A stretch of DNA of 64,000 nucleotides from Alphaproteobacteria bacterium (lineage in GTDB: Bacteria > Pseudomonadota > Alphaproteobacteria > Rhodobacterales > Rhodobacteraceae), in assembly GCA_030424865.1 (NCBI GenBank), contig JAUHVR010000001.1, forward strand, positions 544,800 through 608,799, read 5' to 3'. A program made the translations under genes and the position numbers. This document shows positions 24,899 through 32,930 of the stretch, piece by piece. Under the pieces are notes generated by a model. That model saw nothing but the letters and a program-made list of their open reading frames with translations. It was not told the DNA's origin and did not search any database. Each line of letters opens with the position of its first letter. The stretch's first letter is position 1.

Positions 24899-25858
24899 CT
24901 AGGCGCTCACAACCCTTTGTTCGATCGGTCCGAACAAGGGCGCGCCATCGGCGTCCACACATTCCATGCGGACCTGATCGCCAAAGGACATGAACTCGGT
25001 CTTCGGCGCGCCTTGGTCGATCATTTCGATCGCGCGACGCTCTGCGATGCAGGCGCTTCCGATGTCGCGACACGCTTCGTTGGACACCGTGCCTGTCCCG
25101 ATCACGGTGCCAGCAGGAAGACTGCGCGAATAGGCGGCATGGGCCACAAGCTGATCCAAACCGAAAGACATCTCATACCCTTCGGGTGCCCCGAAATGCG
25201 CGCCATTCAAGGATAGAGTGAGCGGCAGATCGACCCGTGCATCCCGCCAGGACGCGCCCAACTCGTCGGGCGTCAGGGCCACCGGCGCCATCGAGCATGC
25301 GGGCTTGGTGTGGATCCAGCCGAAGCCGGTCTTCATCTCGGCCGGTCCAAGCTTGCGCAGCGACCAATCATTGATCTGCACCAAAAGCGCGATATGAGGC
25401 AGGGTGTGCACCGCGCCCATCGGCACCCGGGTTGTCAAAAGGCCGAACTCACCTTCAAAATCGATCCCGTCAGCTTCGCTGGGCAAGGGAATGTCGTCGG
25501 TGGGGCCATAAAACCGATCTGACAGGCCCTGGTACATCAGCGGTTTGCCCGGGATTTTCTCGGCTTTTACCTTGTAGGCGGCATCCATCAGCTTGCCATG
25601 GCTGTCATAGGCCGAAGCGTCGAGCCATTGCCAGGCTCGGGGCAGGGGGGCCATGGCCCGCGCAGGCTCAAACGGCTCTCCACCACCGGCATTCAACAAG
25701 GCATACTCCGCTTCCAGGGCCGGGGTTATCGCGGTCCAGTTCTCGAGCGCCTCTTGCATCGTGGTGGCCGCTTGTGCCGGCACACAACGCGCATTGTCCT
25801 TTGACACAAGGTGCAACCGGCCGTCCGGGGTGCCATTGGGAAGGGTCGCGAAACGCAT
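24899..25858 (-). CDS. Fumarylacetoacetate hydrolase family protein
   Basis: 319 residues. Metal ligands of the FAH fold are visible in GIDFEGEFGLL (Glu-x-Glu) and in LQINDWSLR (Asp); GTVIGTGTVSNEA and the YEMSFGLDQLVAHAAY region match the C-terminal core. Family members cleave or hydrate the open-chain diketo acids made by ring-cleavage pathways. It is the last gene of a five-gene leftward operon beginning at 29114. It would complete the pathway of the dioxygenase/monooxygenase operons. Confidence 0.88.
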   Translation of the reverse strand: MRFATLPNGTPDGRLHLVSKDNARCVPAQAATTMQEALENWTAITPALEAEYALLNAGGGEPFEPARAMAPLPRAWQWLDASAYDSHGKLMDAAYKVKAEKIPGKPLMYQGLSDRFYGPTDDIPLPSEADGIDFEGEFGLLTTRVPMGAVHTLPHIALLVQINDWSLRKLGPAEMKTGFGWIHTKPACSMAPVALTPDELGASWRDARVDLPLTLSLNGAHFGAPEGYEMSFGLDQLVAHAAYSRSLPAGTVIGTGTVSNEACRDIGSACIAERRAIEMIDQGAPKTEFMSFGDQVRMECVDADGAPLFGPIEQRVVSA

Positions 25859-25870
25859 CTTTCAGCTCCT

Positions 25871-26758
25871 TTAGTCGAATGCGCGTGCCACCAGGGCATC
25901 GGCATCTGTATCGCGGGCAAATCCAAGCCCGTCGGCGGTTTCAGTGACAAGCCCGGGAAAGCGGCCAAACATCGCCACGGTTTCGGGGTCAGGTTCAAAA
26001 CGCACCTGCGCGCCGCTGTCCGGGAATCGACGAGACAACGCTGCGGCGAGGTCGCCAAAGGTCACGCAAAGGGCGGGCAGGGTGAACGCCCGCCGCGCGC
26101 CGAAGTCGGGCAGCGTCAGCGCGTGGATGAAATTCTGCGCCACATTACCGACAGAGGCCATCCAGGTGCGGCTGTCTTCGGCAATGGGCAGGGTGATGTC
26201 CTTGCCCTGTGCGACCGCATGGAACAGACGCGACATGAACGCCGTCTTGAGCGCCGCATCAGCCCCGTCTCGGGCCATCACCCCGGACACGCGTAGCGCC
26301 ACGCCATCGATCCACCCCCGCGCCGAATGCTGCGACAGTGCCGTTTCGATCATCACCTTGTGGGCACCATAAAGAAGGGTCGGCGCAAGCGGCGTGTCGT
26401 CCGTCACCGGGTCCGGCATCAACGGACCATAGGCGGCAATGGTCGAGGCAAAGACAAACCGTTTGCCATGTGCGGCTGCCATCAGATCCAGCGTTGCATC
26501 AAGGTTCACACGCCGCGCCGTTGCAGGGTCTGCCTCTGCCGCGCCGCCCAATATGGCCGCAAGATGGATCACCGCGTCGACATCCTGCATGGCGGCCGCC
26601 TGCACCTTGCGGTCTGCCAGATCACCGGTCATCCGCTCGGCCGCAGAGTCCGGCAGGACCCTGTCGAGCGCACGCACCGTGACCCCGGGCTGGTCCAGAA
26701 GACCGGCCACCACACGTTGGCCGACAAATCCGCCTGCCCCTGTGACAAGCACCTTCAT
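25871..26758 (-). CDS. NAD-dependent epimerase/dehydratase (D-erythronate dehydrogenase-like)
   Basis: 295 residues from the ATG at 26758 (MKVLVTGAGGFVGQRV). The Rossmann loop GAGGFVG, the serine in FASTIAAYGP and the catalytic YGAHK (YxxxK) mark an extended SDR. The length and the YGAHKVMIE block resemble DenD-type D-erythronate dehydrogenases. The ATG overlaps the stop of the 56-residue gene upstream (TGATG), so that small gene is probably translated. In this pathway it might oxidise a hydroxy acid; the substrate is inference. Confidence 0.84.
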   Translation of the reverse strand: MKVLVTGAGGFVGQRVVAGLLDQPGVTVRALDRVLPDSAAERMTGDLADRKVQAAAMQDVDAVIHLAAILGGAAEADPATARRVNLDATLDLMAAAHGKRFVFASTIAAYGPLMPDPVTDDTPLAPTLLYGAHKVMIETALSQHSARGWIDGVALRVSGVMARDGADAALKTAFMSRLFHAVAQGKDITLPIAEDSRTWMASVGNVAQNFIHALTLPDFGARRAFTLPALCVTFGDLAAALSRRFPDSGAQVRFEPDPETVAMFGRFPGLVTETADGLGFARDTDADALVARAFD

Positions 26759-26928
26759 CAGACGCGCCACTCGCTGACGTGCGGCGACATTGTCTCTGCG
26801 TCTTTGAGGCAGTCCTTGCGAACGAGGGTCTGAAACACCATCGTCGTGTCAAACACCCTGTCTCGCCGCCAAGCCACTGGCCCCACGCCCGCGATGGTCC
26901 CGCGCCTGTCTTTTCTCCAACTCATCAT
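26758..26928 (-). CDS. 56-residue small protein of unknown function
   Basis: An ATG at 26928 (with a second ATG directly after it) is preceded by a strong GGGAGGAG ribosome site at normal spacing. The frame ends at a TGA that overlaps the epimerase ATG by one base. It begins MMSWRKDRRGTIAGVG and ends HVSEWRV; it is basic at the N-terminus and has one cysteine (KDCLKD). The gap to the SMP-30 gene on the other side is only 27 bases, so it fills the otherwise empty space in a tightly packed operon. I do not recognise a family. No membrane segment or signal peptide. Confidence 0.7.
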   Translation of the reverse strand: MMSWRKDRRGTIAGVGPVAWRRDRVFDTTMVFQTLVRKDCLKDAETMSPHVSEWRV

Positions 26929-26955
26929 GTCTCCTCCCTTGGGGCGCGCCGCCTG

Positions 26956-27960
26956 TCACCAACCCAGCAAGGGCAGGCCCGCCACGGGACTGCGGAAATA
27001 AGGGATACGGTTGCCCTGAAGTGAGCCAAGATAGACCGTCTGAAGGTCAGGGCCGCCAAAGGTCAAAGACGCAATCCACCGGCACAGGTCGCCTCCGGCT
27101 GCGCCCATGATCTCGGGCGTGAGCGTGCCTGCTTCCCATGCCGCATCCAGCGCGGCGACCTTGGCCGGATCGCCCCCCAGGTCCAGTATGGTCAAAAGGT
27201 CGCCTTCGGGCGTGATCGCCACCAGTTGGTCGGCCATGATCAGGGTCGTCCAAAGATTGCCGTAGACATCAAAGGCAATGCCGTCGTTGAAACCGGGCAG
27301 GCACGAAGGGCCATAGGTTTCGCGGTTGGTCAGAGTGTCACCTTCCACCAGAAAGCGGGTTACCTTTCGGTCCGTGGTTTCCGCCACGTAGAGCCACTCT
27401 TCGCTGGCATCGAACCGCAATTCGTTCGTGCCGCAAAGACCATCTGCGACGATCCGTGCGCCCTTGTCGTCAATCAGTGCAATATAGCCGTCGCGCGAAT
27501 GGGTTTTCACGTGATCGGTCCAGGGCTGCATCCGCGTCGTCACTGTCAGCCACAGCCGACCCGCGCGGTCCCGTGTCACAAAGTTGGCCTTGCCAATCCT
27601 CTGGCCATCGATCTGATCGAGCAGGACCTCGGTGCGCGCGCCGTGCCGCGACATCCGTTCGAGCCGCTCGGTGCCCCAGTTGGCAATCAGGATTGAGCCG
27701 TCGGCATCAAAGGCCAGGCCGTTGGGCAGGCTGCCCTCGGCCTGCACAAGGCGGCTTTCGAAATCAGAGGAAATGTTCGGCGCGCCCTGAAGGATCAAGT
27801 CCTGCCCCCCGTCCGGATCAATCCGGACAACACCGCCGCGACCATCGGCACTCCACAGCGTGCCATCTCGTTCGGCCATGATACACTCGGGCCGCTCCAG
27901 GTCCTGGCCAATGAAACTCAGATCATTGGGGTCTACCTGAAAACCGGCCAGAGGGTTCAT
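26956..27960 (-). CDS. SMP-30/gluconolactonase family lactonase
   Basis: 334 residues from the ATG at 27960, which overlaps the hydrolase TGA (ATGA). The six-bladed propeller signs are ERPECIMAERDGTLWSAD near the N-terminus, SLPNGLAFDADGSILIANWG, CGTNELRFDASEEWLYVAET and CLPGFNDGIAFDVYGNLW, which contain the Glu, Asn and Asp metal ligands of SMP-30 lactonases. It probably opens a lactone in the same pathway as the alpha/beta hydrolase and FAA hydrolase around it. Confidence 0.87.
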   Translation of the reverse strand: MNPLAGFQVDPNDLSFIGQDLERPECIMAERDGTLWSADGRGGVVRIDPDGGQDLILQGAPNISSDFESRLVQAEGSLPNGLAFDADGSILIANWGTERLERMSRHGARTEVLLDQIDGQRIGKANFVTRDRAGRLWLTVTTRMQPWTDHVKTHSRDGYIALIDDKGARIVADGLCGTNELRFDASEEWLYVAETTDRKVTRFLVEGDTLTNRETYGPSCLPGFNDGIAFDVYGNLWTTLIMADQLVAITPEGDLLTILDLGGDPAKVAALDAAWEAGTLTPEIMGAAGGDLCRWIASLTFGGPDLQTVYLGSLQGNRIPYFRSPVAGLPLLGW

Positions 27961-29114
27961 GCGACGCGACCGCCAAGGACTTCGGCGACCCAATCGGCGA
28001 TATAGGTGCCGGCATTTGCCGAGTTGTCAAAGCTGGAATGCTGCACGCCGCCGGTGCGCTCATCAAAGATCTTCAGCTCGCGCTTGGGGCTGTTGACCAG
28101 TTGGTCGTAGGTCTCATGCGCCCATTTGAGCGGGATTTGACTGTCGTGCTTGCCGTGGGTCACAAGGAACGGCACCTTGATGCGGTCAAGTATCCCATGC
28201 AGGTGCATGTTCTCGGCCTTTTCCATGAACTCTTCATCGGTCTCTGCCCCAAAGACCCACCGAACGTGGCTCCAGTAATGCGGCACCGGAAAATCGCCTT
28301 CGGCTTCCTTGCGCCGTTTCTGCACGTCGCGCCAATCATGGTTGGCGCCCCAGACGACCCCCATTGCAAAGCGCGGCTCGAACGCGACGGCACGGGGGCA
28401 ATAGTACCCGCCAAGAGAGACACCCTCGCACCCGATCCGCTTGGGATCCACGTCATCACGGGTTTCCAGATAGTCGACGATTTTCGAGGCCCAATGCTCG
28501 CTGTCATGGCGGGCGGTCAGGTTGCGCAGGCGGAGCGCGTCGCCCGTGCCCGGTTGATCGACCACAAGCGAGGCAATCCCGCGCTTGGCCAGCCATTCGG
28601 GCATGCCAACCAGGAATTTCATCTCCTTGATGCTGTCCAGGCCATTGAGTTGGACCAGCACGGGCTGCTGCCCCGAGACGCCCTGAGCGGGATAGAAAAT
28701 CCCTTCAAGGTGGCTTTCGCCGTAGGGAATGATGACCTTTTCGGCCTTGCTGCCCGATAGTTTCAGCCCTTCATAAAAGGTCGTCTGCATGCGCTCGTAA
28801 AGCGCCACCCGTCCGTCCGAGCCATGCGCGAGCAAACGTTCGGCCGTCATCATGTAGTTCGCCGCGCGAACCATCTTTTCGCCAGCCGAGATATTGCGAC
28901 CGCCCTCCAGATCTTCCTGCGCGAGGTCGAGCAACTTGTCCGCCATCGTCACCCAGGTTTGGCGAAACGCTGCCGTGCCTTCGGCGTCCCTGGCCTTGGC
29001 GGCCTCGACCAAGGGACCGCACATTTCCTGGATCTCGCCCATCTTGGCCCCCATTTCGATGGACAAGTTTACGGACAGGTCCCAGGGATAGTTTGTCGGG
29101 AAAAAGCGGAACAT
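27957..29114 (-). CDS. Alpha/beta hydrolase (FrsA/DUF1100-like, helical N-terminal domain)
   Basis: 385 residues. About 150 N-terminal residues form a helical region, then the alpha/beta hydrolase core: nucleophile serine in CEGVSLGGYY, an acid in THGKHDSQIP and the histidine in GGVQHSSFD. The architecture resembles 2,6-dihydroxypseudooxynicotine hydrolase and FrsA-like enzymes, some of which cleave carbon-carbon bonds of diketones made by heterocycle degradation. It is the first gene of the leftward operon, 46 bases from a T-N11-A site. Confidence 0.84.
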   Translation of the reverse strand: MFRFFPTNYPWDLSVNLSIEMGAKMGEIQEMCGPLVEAAKARDAEGTAAFRQTWVTMADKLLDLAQEDLEGGRNISAGEKMVRAANYMMTAERLLAHGSDGRVALYERMQTTFYEGLKLSGSKAEKVIIPYGESHLEGIFYPAQGVSGQQPVLVQLNGLDSIKEMKFLVGMPEWLAKRGIASLVVDQPGTGDALRLRNLTARHDSEHWASKIVDYLETRDDVDPKRIGCEGVSLGGYYCPRAVAFEPRFAMGVVWGANHDWRDVQKRRKEAEGDFPVPHYWSHVRWVFGAETDEEFMEKAENMHLHGILDRIKVPFLVTHGKHDSQIPLKWAHETYDQLVNSPKRELKIFDERTGGVQHSSFDNSANAGTYIADWVAEVLGGRVA

Positions 29115-29159
29115 CTGGTCTCCTCGCGGTCAGTCAGGCGTCAACCTAACCAGCGTAGA

Positions 29160-29172
29160 TGCATTTATAAAA
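29160..29172. promoter_or_regulatory. Operator-like site upstream of the hydrolase operon
   Basis: TGCATTTATAAAA, identical to 21154-21166. The wider sequence 29159-29178 (ATGCATTTAT then AAAATTGCAT) is a near-palindrome, with 16 of 20 positions symmetric. It sits 46 bases before the ATG at 29114. Confidence 0.55.
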
Positions 29173-29291
29173 TTGCATTTTCAAATTCATACCATTGACT
29201 GGGTGAATGGGTGGCGGGCTCTGATGTTCGACATGGTGGCCGCTTTTGCATCGCGCGCGTCGGCGGCTTTGGGTCAACTCGATCCCAAATC

Positions 29292-30347
29292 TCAGATGGC
29301 GATCAGGTGGTTGTCCCACGCCATTTGGTGCTTGGAGATGCGTGTCTCGGACGCCCGGACGACACCCGAGCCGGTGGTGACGATGAAACCGCCGCTGTAC
29401 GTCGCAACGCCGCAAACATCGGCGAGCTGCAGGCTGCGATGAAAACCACCGTCTTCAATGATGTGTACCGCACCGCTTCGAGGCGAGGTTGTCGCGATTT
29501 GATTGGTGTTGCTGTTGAATGCGACGCTGCCCAGGTACCCCCGCATCGTTCGGACAGAGGGGTCGCCAAACAGCCTCGGTTTTTCGATACGTCTGTTGTG
29601 GATGCCGAGCAATGGCAGGTCATTAGACAAATCGCCCTGCCATTGCATTGCAAACGCAACCTCGCTACCGTCGCTGACCGCCAGATGTCGAATGGAGTTG
29701 CGTTGGTGTTCGGCAGGCAGCTCCACTTTTGCGACAAGCTTTCCATCCAACGTCAGATAGCTGAGGTTTGAACGCATTGAGTGCAGGTTCAATTTGGTGC
29801 GCCCTGTTTCCGGGTGCGTTTCAATCCCTCCGTTGGCAACAATCAGGGTCTTGCCGTCCGGCATCAACTTGATGTCGTGCGGACCTGTTCCATGTGATGA
29901 AAATTCTCCGACGCGCGTGTATTGGTTTCGGACATCCCAAACACCAACGATACCGGCTGCCGCGTCAAAGTCATTCTCGGTCGTGAACAAGAGATCACCA
30001 TCGGCTGAAAAAGCCCCGTGTCCATAGAAGTGGCGTCCGGTGGGCGCTTCAAGACGTGCCTTGGTCAGGCCATGCCGACAGTCCAGAACGATCGCGTAGG
30101 TTCCCGGTCTTCGGGCGAATGCCACCGCCTCTGGCAGCGTCGGATGAGCGGCCGCCGCGTGGCCTCGGTCAGGAAGATCGATCTCGAAACAGATTGCCCC
30201 GTCTTCGCCCAACCCACACAGAACATATTGTCCATCTGGTTTCCGGGCAGCAGACAGATAGGACGGGTTCCCCGCTTCGGCCCAAGTCGGTTTTGGCACC
30301 AGTCCCGCGGCCAGCATTCCGGCCATGAATGATCTGCGCGTCGCCAT
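29292..30347 (-). CDS. DUF1513 family protein (Tat-exported beta-propeller-like)
   Basis: 351 residues. The N-terminus MATRRSFMAGMLAAGLVP is a twin-arginine signal (RRSFMAG), so the folded protein is exported. The body has repeated beta-propeller-like strands (GHGAFSADGDLLFTTEND, HDIKLMPDGKTLIVANGG) typical of DUF1513. This family occurs at the end of imelysin/di-heme operons and its role in iron handling is unknown. The ATG overlaps the imelysin-like stop by one base, and this is the last gene of the operon. Confidence 0.86.
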   Translation of the reverse strand: MATRRSFMAGMLAAGLVPKPTWAEAGNPSYLSAARKPDGQYVLCGLGEDGAICFEIDLPDRGHAAAAHPTLPEAVAFARRPGTYAIVLDCRHGLTKARLEAPTGRHFYGHGAFSADGDLLFTTENDFDAAAGIVGVWDVRNQYTRVGEFSSHGTGPHDIKLMPDGKTLIVANGGIETHPETGRTKLNLHSMRSNLSYLTLDGKLVAKVELPAEHQRNSIRHLAVSDGSEVAFAMQWQGDLSNDLPLLGIHNRRIEKPRLFGDPSVRTMRGYLGSVAFNSNTNQIATTSPRSGAVHIIEDGGFHRSLQLADVCGVATYSGGFIVTTGSGVVRASETRISKHQMAWDNHLIAI

Positions 30348-31342
30348 CAGTCACCGTCCATAGAGTTGAAGCCCGCGGCAATGCCCAGAGACGGCCCAAC
30401 CTCATCAGCCAGAATGTCCCGTATCGCGTCGATACTTTGTTGAAGCACTTCGACCTCGAACCGACCTTGAGGCGTCGCAACACCGGCGAATACAGGATCA
30501 TCCAGGGCAATGGCCCGCTCAATGGCCACTTTGAATGCGCGGTCCAGCTGTTCATTTTCGTTTGAGATCAAAGCGGCCAAGTCCCGGGTCGCCTGCAGCG
30601 AAAGGATCACGTGCCGCAGAGACCGCCCTGATCTGCGCGCTTCCGCCCGGTTTGGCCGGGGGTGTTCAAACGTTCCCATCGGCCGCCCAAGTCGCGTTTG
30701 GGACGTGAACTCCAGGCCCGCCGAAAGAGCCGTAAACAGTTGCCTCGCCGCCTCTGTCGATGTGCGGTAGGTATCGTTCTCTGTCGTGACCAGTAACGCG
30801 CCATAGCTCTCTCGCCAGTCGTCGCGAAGTGCAATGGCGTTGGCCAGGATCTCTCGCGAAATCGCGCGTGTCAGGGCGCAATGGTAGTCAGGTGCCGATT
30901 TTGGCGCAAACGCTGGATCAAAAAGAAGATGTTCCAAAGCGTAGAAGCCGCGAGCGGCCACCGAAACGTCCTTGAACGCTTCTGGGGTCAGAACACTTTC
31001 GTCCTGATTGCGCATCAAGGCTGACAAAGCCTTGGGGGTGGCGCTGCGTGGATCGGGCCAGAAAGCCAGCGCAAAGGCGCGGTCGTCGACTTCTGAGGGG
31101 CCAAAGCGCAGGTGGCTGACGTTGACCCATTGATCGAATGCGAGATGAAACTGTGCGATCAGCGGCGGGTAGGTCGGGTCACAGTTTGCCTCGGCGTGCA
31201 GGGCCAGCCAACTTGCGTGATGAGCAAGATCATCATAGCCATCAATGATGTGCTCTTGGACGATCGATTTCAGGTCCAGGTCATCGCCCAGCACTGGCGC
31301 GGCCAGCCAGGCCAGAGCTACTGCAAACAGGGCACCGCGCAT
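30347..31342 (-). CDS. Imelysin-like periplasmic protein (second copy)
   Basis: 331 residues with a signal peptide (LFAVALAWLAAPVLG). The all-helical body contains NVSHLRFGPSEVDDRAFALAFWPD and ARGFYALEHLLFD, where the imelysin GxHxxE iron motif appears in a modified form with tyrosine in place of histidine. It is distinct from the classical imelysin at 32931. The ATG at 31342 overlaps the di-heme stop (TGATG); a GTG at 31345 is an equal alternative. Likely part of a periplasmic iron-uptake complex. Confidence 0.84.
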   Translation of the reverse strand: MRGALFAVALAWLAAPVLGDDLDLKSIVQEHIIDGYDDLAHHASWLALHAEANCDPTYPPLIAQFHLAFDQWVNVSHLRFGPSEVDDRAFALAFWPDPRSATPKALSALMRNQDESVLTPEAFKDVSVAARGFYALEHLLFDPAFAPKSAPDYHCALTRAISREILANAIALRDDWRESYGALLVTTENDTYRTSTEAARQLFTALSAGLEFTSQTRLGRPMGTFEHPRPNRAEARRSGRSLRHVILSLQATRDLAALISNENEQLDRAFKVAIERAIALDDPVFAGVATPQGRFEVEVLQQSIDAIRDILADEVGPSLGIAAGFNSMDGD

Positions 31343-32877
31343 CACAGGCTCTCCAGGAACTGGACCAGTGCTTTGCGATCTTCCGGCGGCATCGACACCA
31401 CGGCATCACGTTGTGTTTGCGCCTCTCCTCCATGCCACAGGATCGCCTCCAGCAGCGATCGGGCACGCCCATCGTGCAGGAAATAGGTGTGGCCCGAGAC
31501 CTGTTCTGTCAGCCCGATCCCCCACAGCGGCGGGGTCCGCCATTCAGAGCCATTTGCGCGCGCCTCTGGACGGTTGTCCGCCAAACCGGGCCCCATGTCA
31601 TGCAAAAGCATATCGGTGTAGGGCCAAATCAACTGAAAGCTCTGTTCAGGTTGGTCCGCCAACCGATGGGTGACAAAAGACGGCTGGTGGCAGGATGTAC
31701 ACCCGGTTGTGTAGAACACCTCTTTGCCGCGAAGGACCAGTGCGTCACCGACGTTGCGGCGGGATGGAACCGCCAGATTGCGGCTGTAGAATGTCACCAG
31801 GTCAAGGCCTGTATCATCGATTTCAAACCCCCGCTCATCGCCATCTCCGTGGGGCGCTGCACGGCACTCTGACTGGGCCTCTGAACATTCGCCCCAGGCC
31901 GCTGGAAACAGCGGATTTGAGACGCCAATATCTCCGGCGAAAGCGCCGGCGGATTGTTCTCGGACCGTCGGGCTTCCTGCTTTCAGGCCAAATCGGCCGA
32001 GCATCGGTTGCTGGTACTCAACGGACCAAACGATATTGGGCCGACCCGAGATCCCATCGCCGTCGGCGTCGTCGGGGTCCGCCAACGCAAGGATGTCAGC
32101 GGCGGGGATCGCCTCCAATAGGCCCAGCCCGATCATCTGAGGAGCAACCCTCGGGCTCAACATCGCTTCTGGGTGCAGAGGACCGTACCCGAGATCTGTG
32201 GCGGTGTACGTCGGGTTTCTGAGATAGGCGGTTTCACCGCCCGATAGCGGGACCGCCGTCTCTTTGTAGTCGATCCGAAGCGAATACTCGGCGGCATGGC
32301 CGGCAAGGCTGAAATCCTGCATCTGCGTCCCATAGGTCGGTTCTGGCAGCGTGGCGATATAGCCTTCGATCTCGTCAGCCAGTGCGGCGTAGTCCGCCGG
32401 GATCGACACCCTCAGAAACATCGAGATGGCCGAGTCATTCGGCCCCTCCGGCGGATGTCCACGCCCGTCCTTGAGATGGCACCGCTGGCAGGACCGGGCG
32501 TTGTAGAGCGGACCAAGGCCATCGGAGGCCAGTGTTGAAGACGGGGAGGACACCCAGAGTTTCCGGAACAGCCCATTGCCGACCTTGAAGGTAAGCTCGT
32601 CCTTGAAGCCGAGGTTGTCCGAGGGTTGCGAGAATGCATTTGCAGTTGTCATGGCTCTGACAGTGGCCGCTCCGGCCGAGTTTGCTTCAAACGGCTGAGC
32701 GGCGCCAAAGTCTGTCGCCAATGCGGTCACCCTGGCGATCCGGGCGGCTTCAGCTTCGGTGCGGGGGATGATGTTCAGGTGCGGTTCATCCAATGGCCCG
32801 GCCATGATCTGCGACGGGAAGGATAGAACGAGTGTCGCGGCAAGTTGGCAGCGAAATGTCATGATCGTGGTTACCAT
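31342..32877 (-). CDS. Di-heme oxidoreductase (thiol oxidoreductase-like, DUF1111)
   Basis: 511 residues with an N-terminal signal (AATLVLSFPSQIMAG). Two c-type haem sites are visible: CQRCHLKDGRGHPP in the first third and CTSCHQPSF in the last third. The family is widespread between imelysin genes in iron-regulated operons, and a ferric/ferrous redox role in the periplasm is generally assumed. The second ATG at 32862 would give a shorter signal peptide and is possible. Translation is coupled to the next gene. Confidence 0.87.
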   Translation of the reverse strand: MVTTIMTFRCQLAATLVLSFPSQIMAGPLDEPHLNIIPRTEAEAARIARVTALATDFGAAQPFEANSAGAATVRAMTTANAFSQPSDNLGFKDELTFKVGNGLFRKLWVSSPSSTLASDGLGPLYNARSCQRCHLKDGRGHPPEGPNDSAISMFLRVSIPADYAALADEIEGYIATLPEPTYGTQMQDFSLAGHAAEYSLRIDYKETAVPLSGGETAYLRNPTYTATDLGYGPLHPEAMLSPRVAPQMIGLGLLEAIPAADILALADPDDADGDGISGRPNIVWSVEYQQPMLGRFGLKAGSPTVREQSAGAFAGDIGVSNPLFPAAWGECSEAQSECRAAPHGDGDERGFEIDDTGLDLVTFYSRNLAVPSRRNVGDALVLRGKEVFYTTGCTSCHQPSFVTHRLADQPEQSFQLIWPYTDMLLHDMGPGLADNRPEARANGSEWRTPPLWGIGLTEQVSGHTYFLHDGRARSLLEAILWHGGEAQTQRDAVVSMPPEDRKALVQFLESL

Positions 32878-32889
32878 ACGGAAGGAGTG

Positions 32890-32917
32890 TCGGCGCGACC
32901 TCGTCTGGCCGCGCCGA
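32890..32917 (-). repeat. Intercistronic hairpin between imelysin and di-heme genes
   Basis: TCGGCGCG, 12-base loop, CGCGCCGA: a perfect 8-bp stem in the 53-base gap. No T-run. It may protect the upstream mRNA segment so that imelysin is made in excess. Confidence 0.5.
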
Positions 32918-32930
32918 TCAGGGGTCTGGA

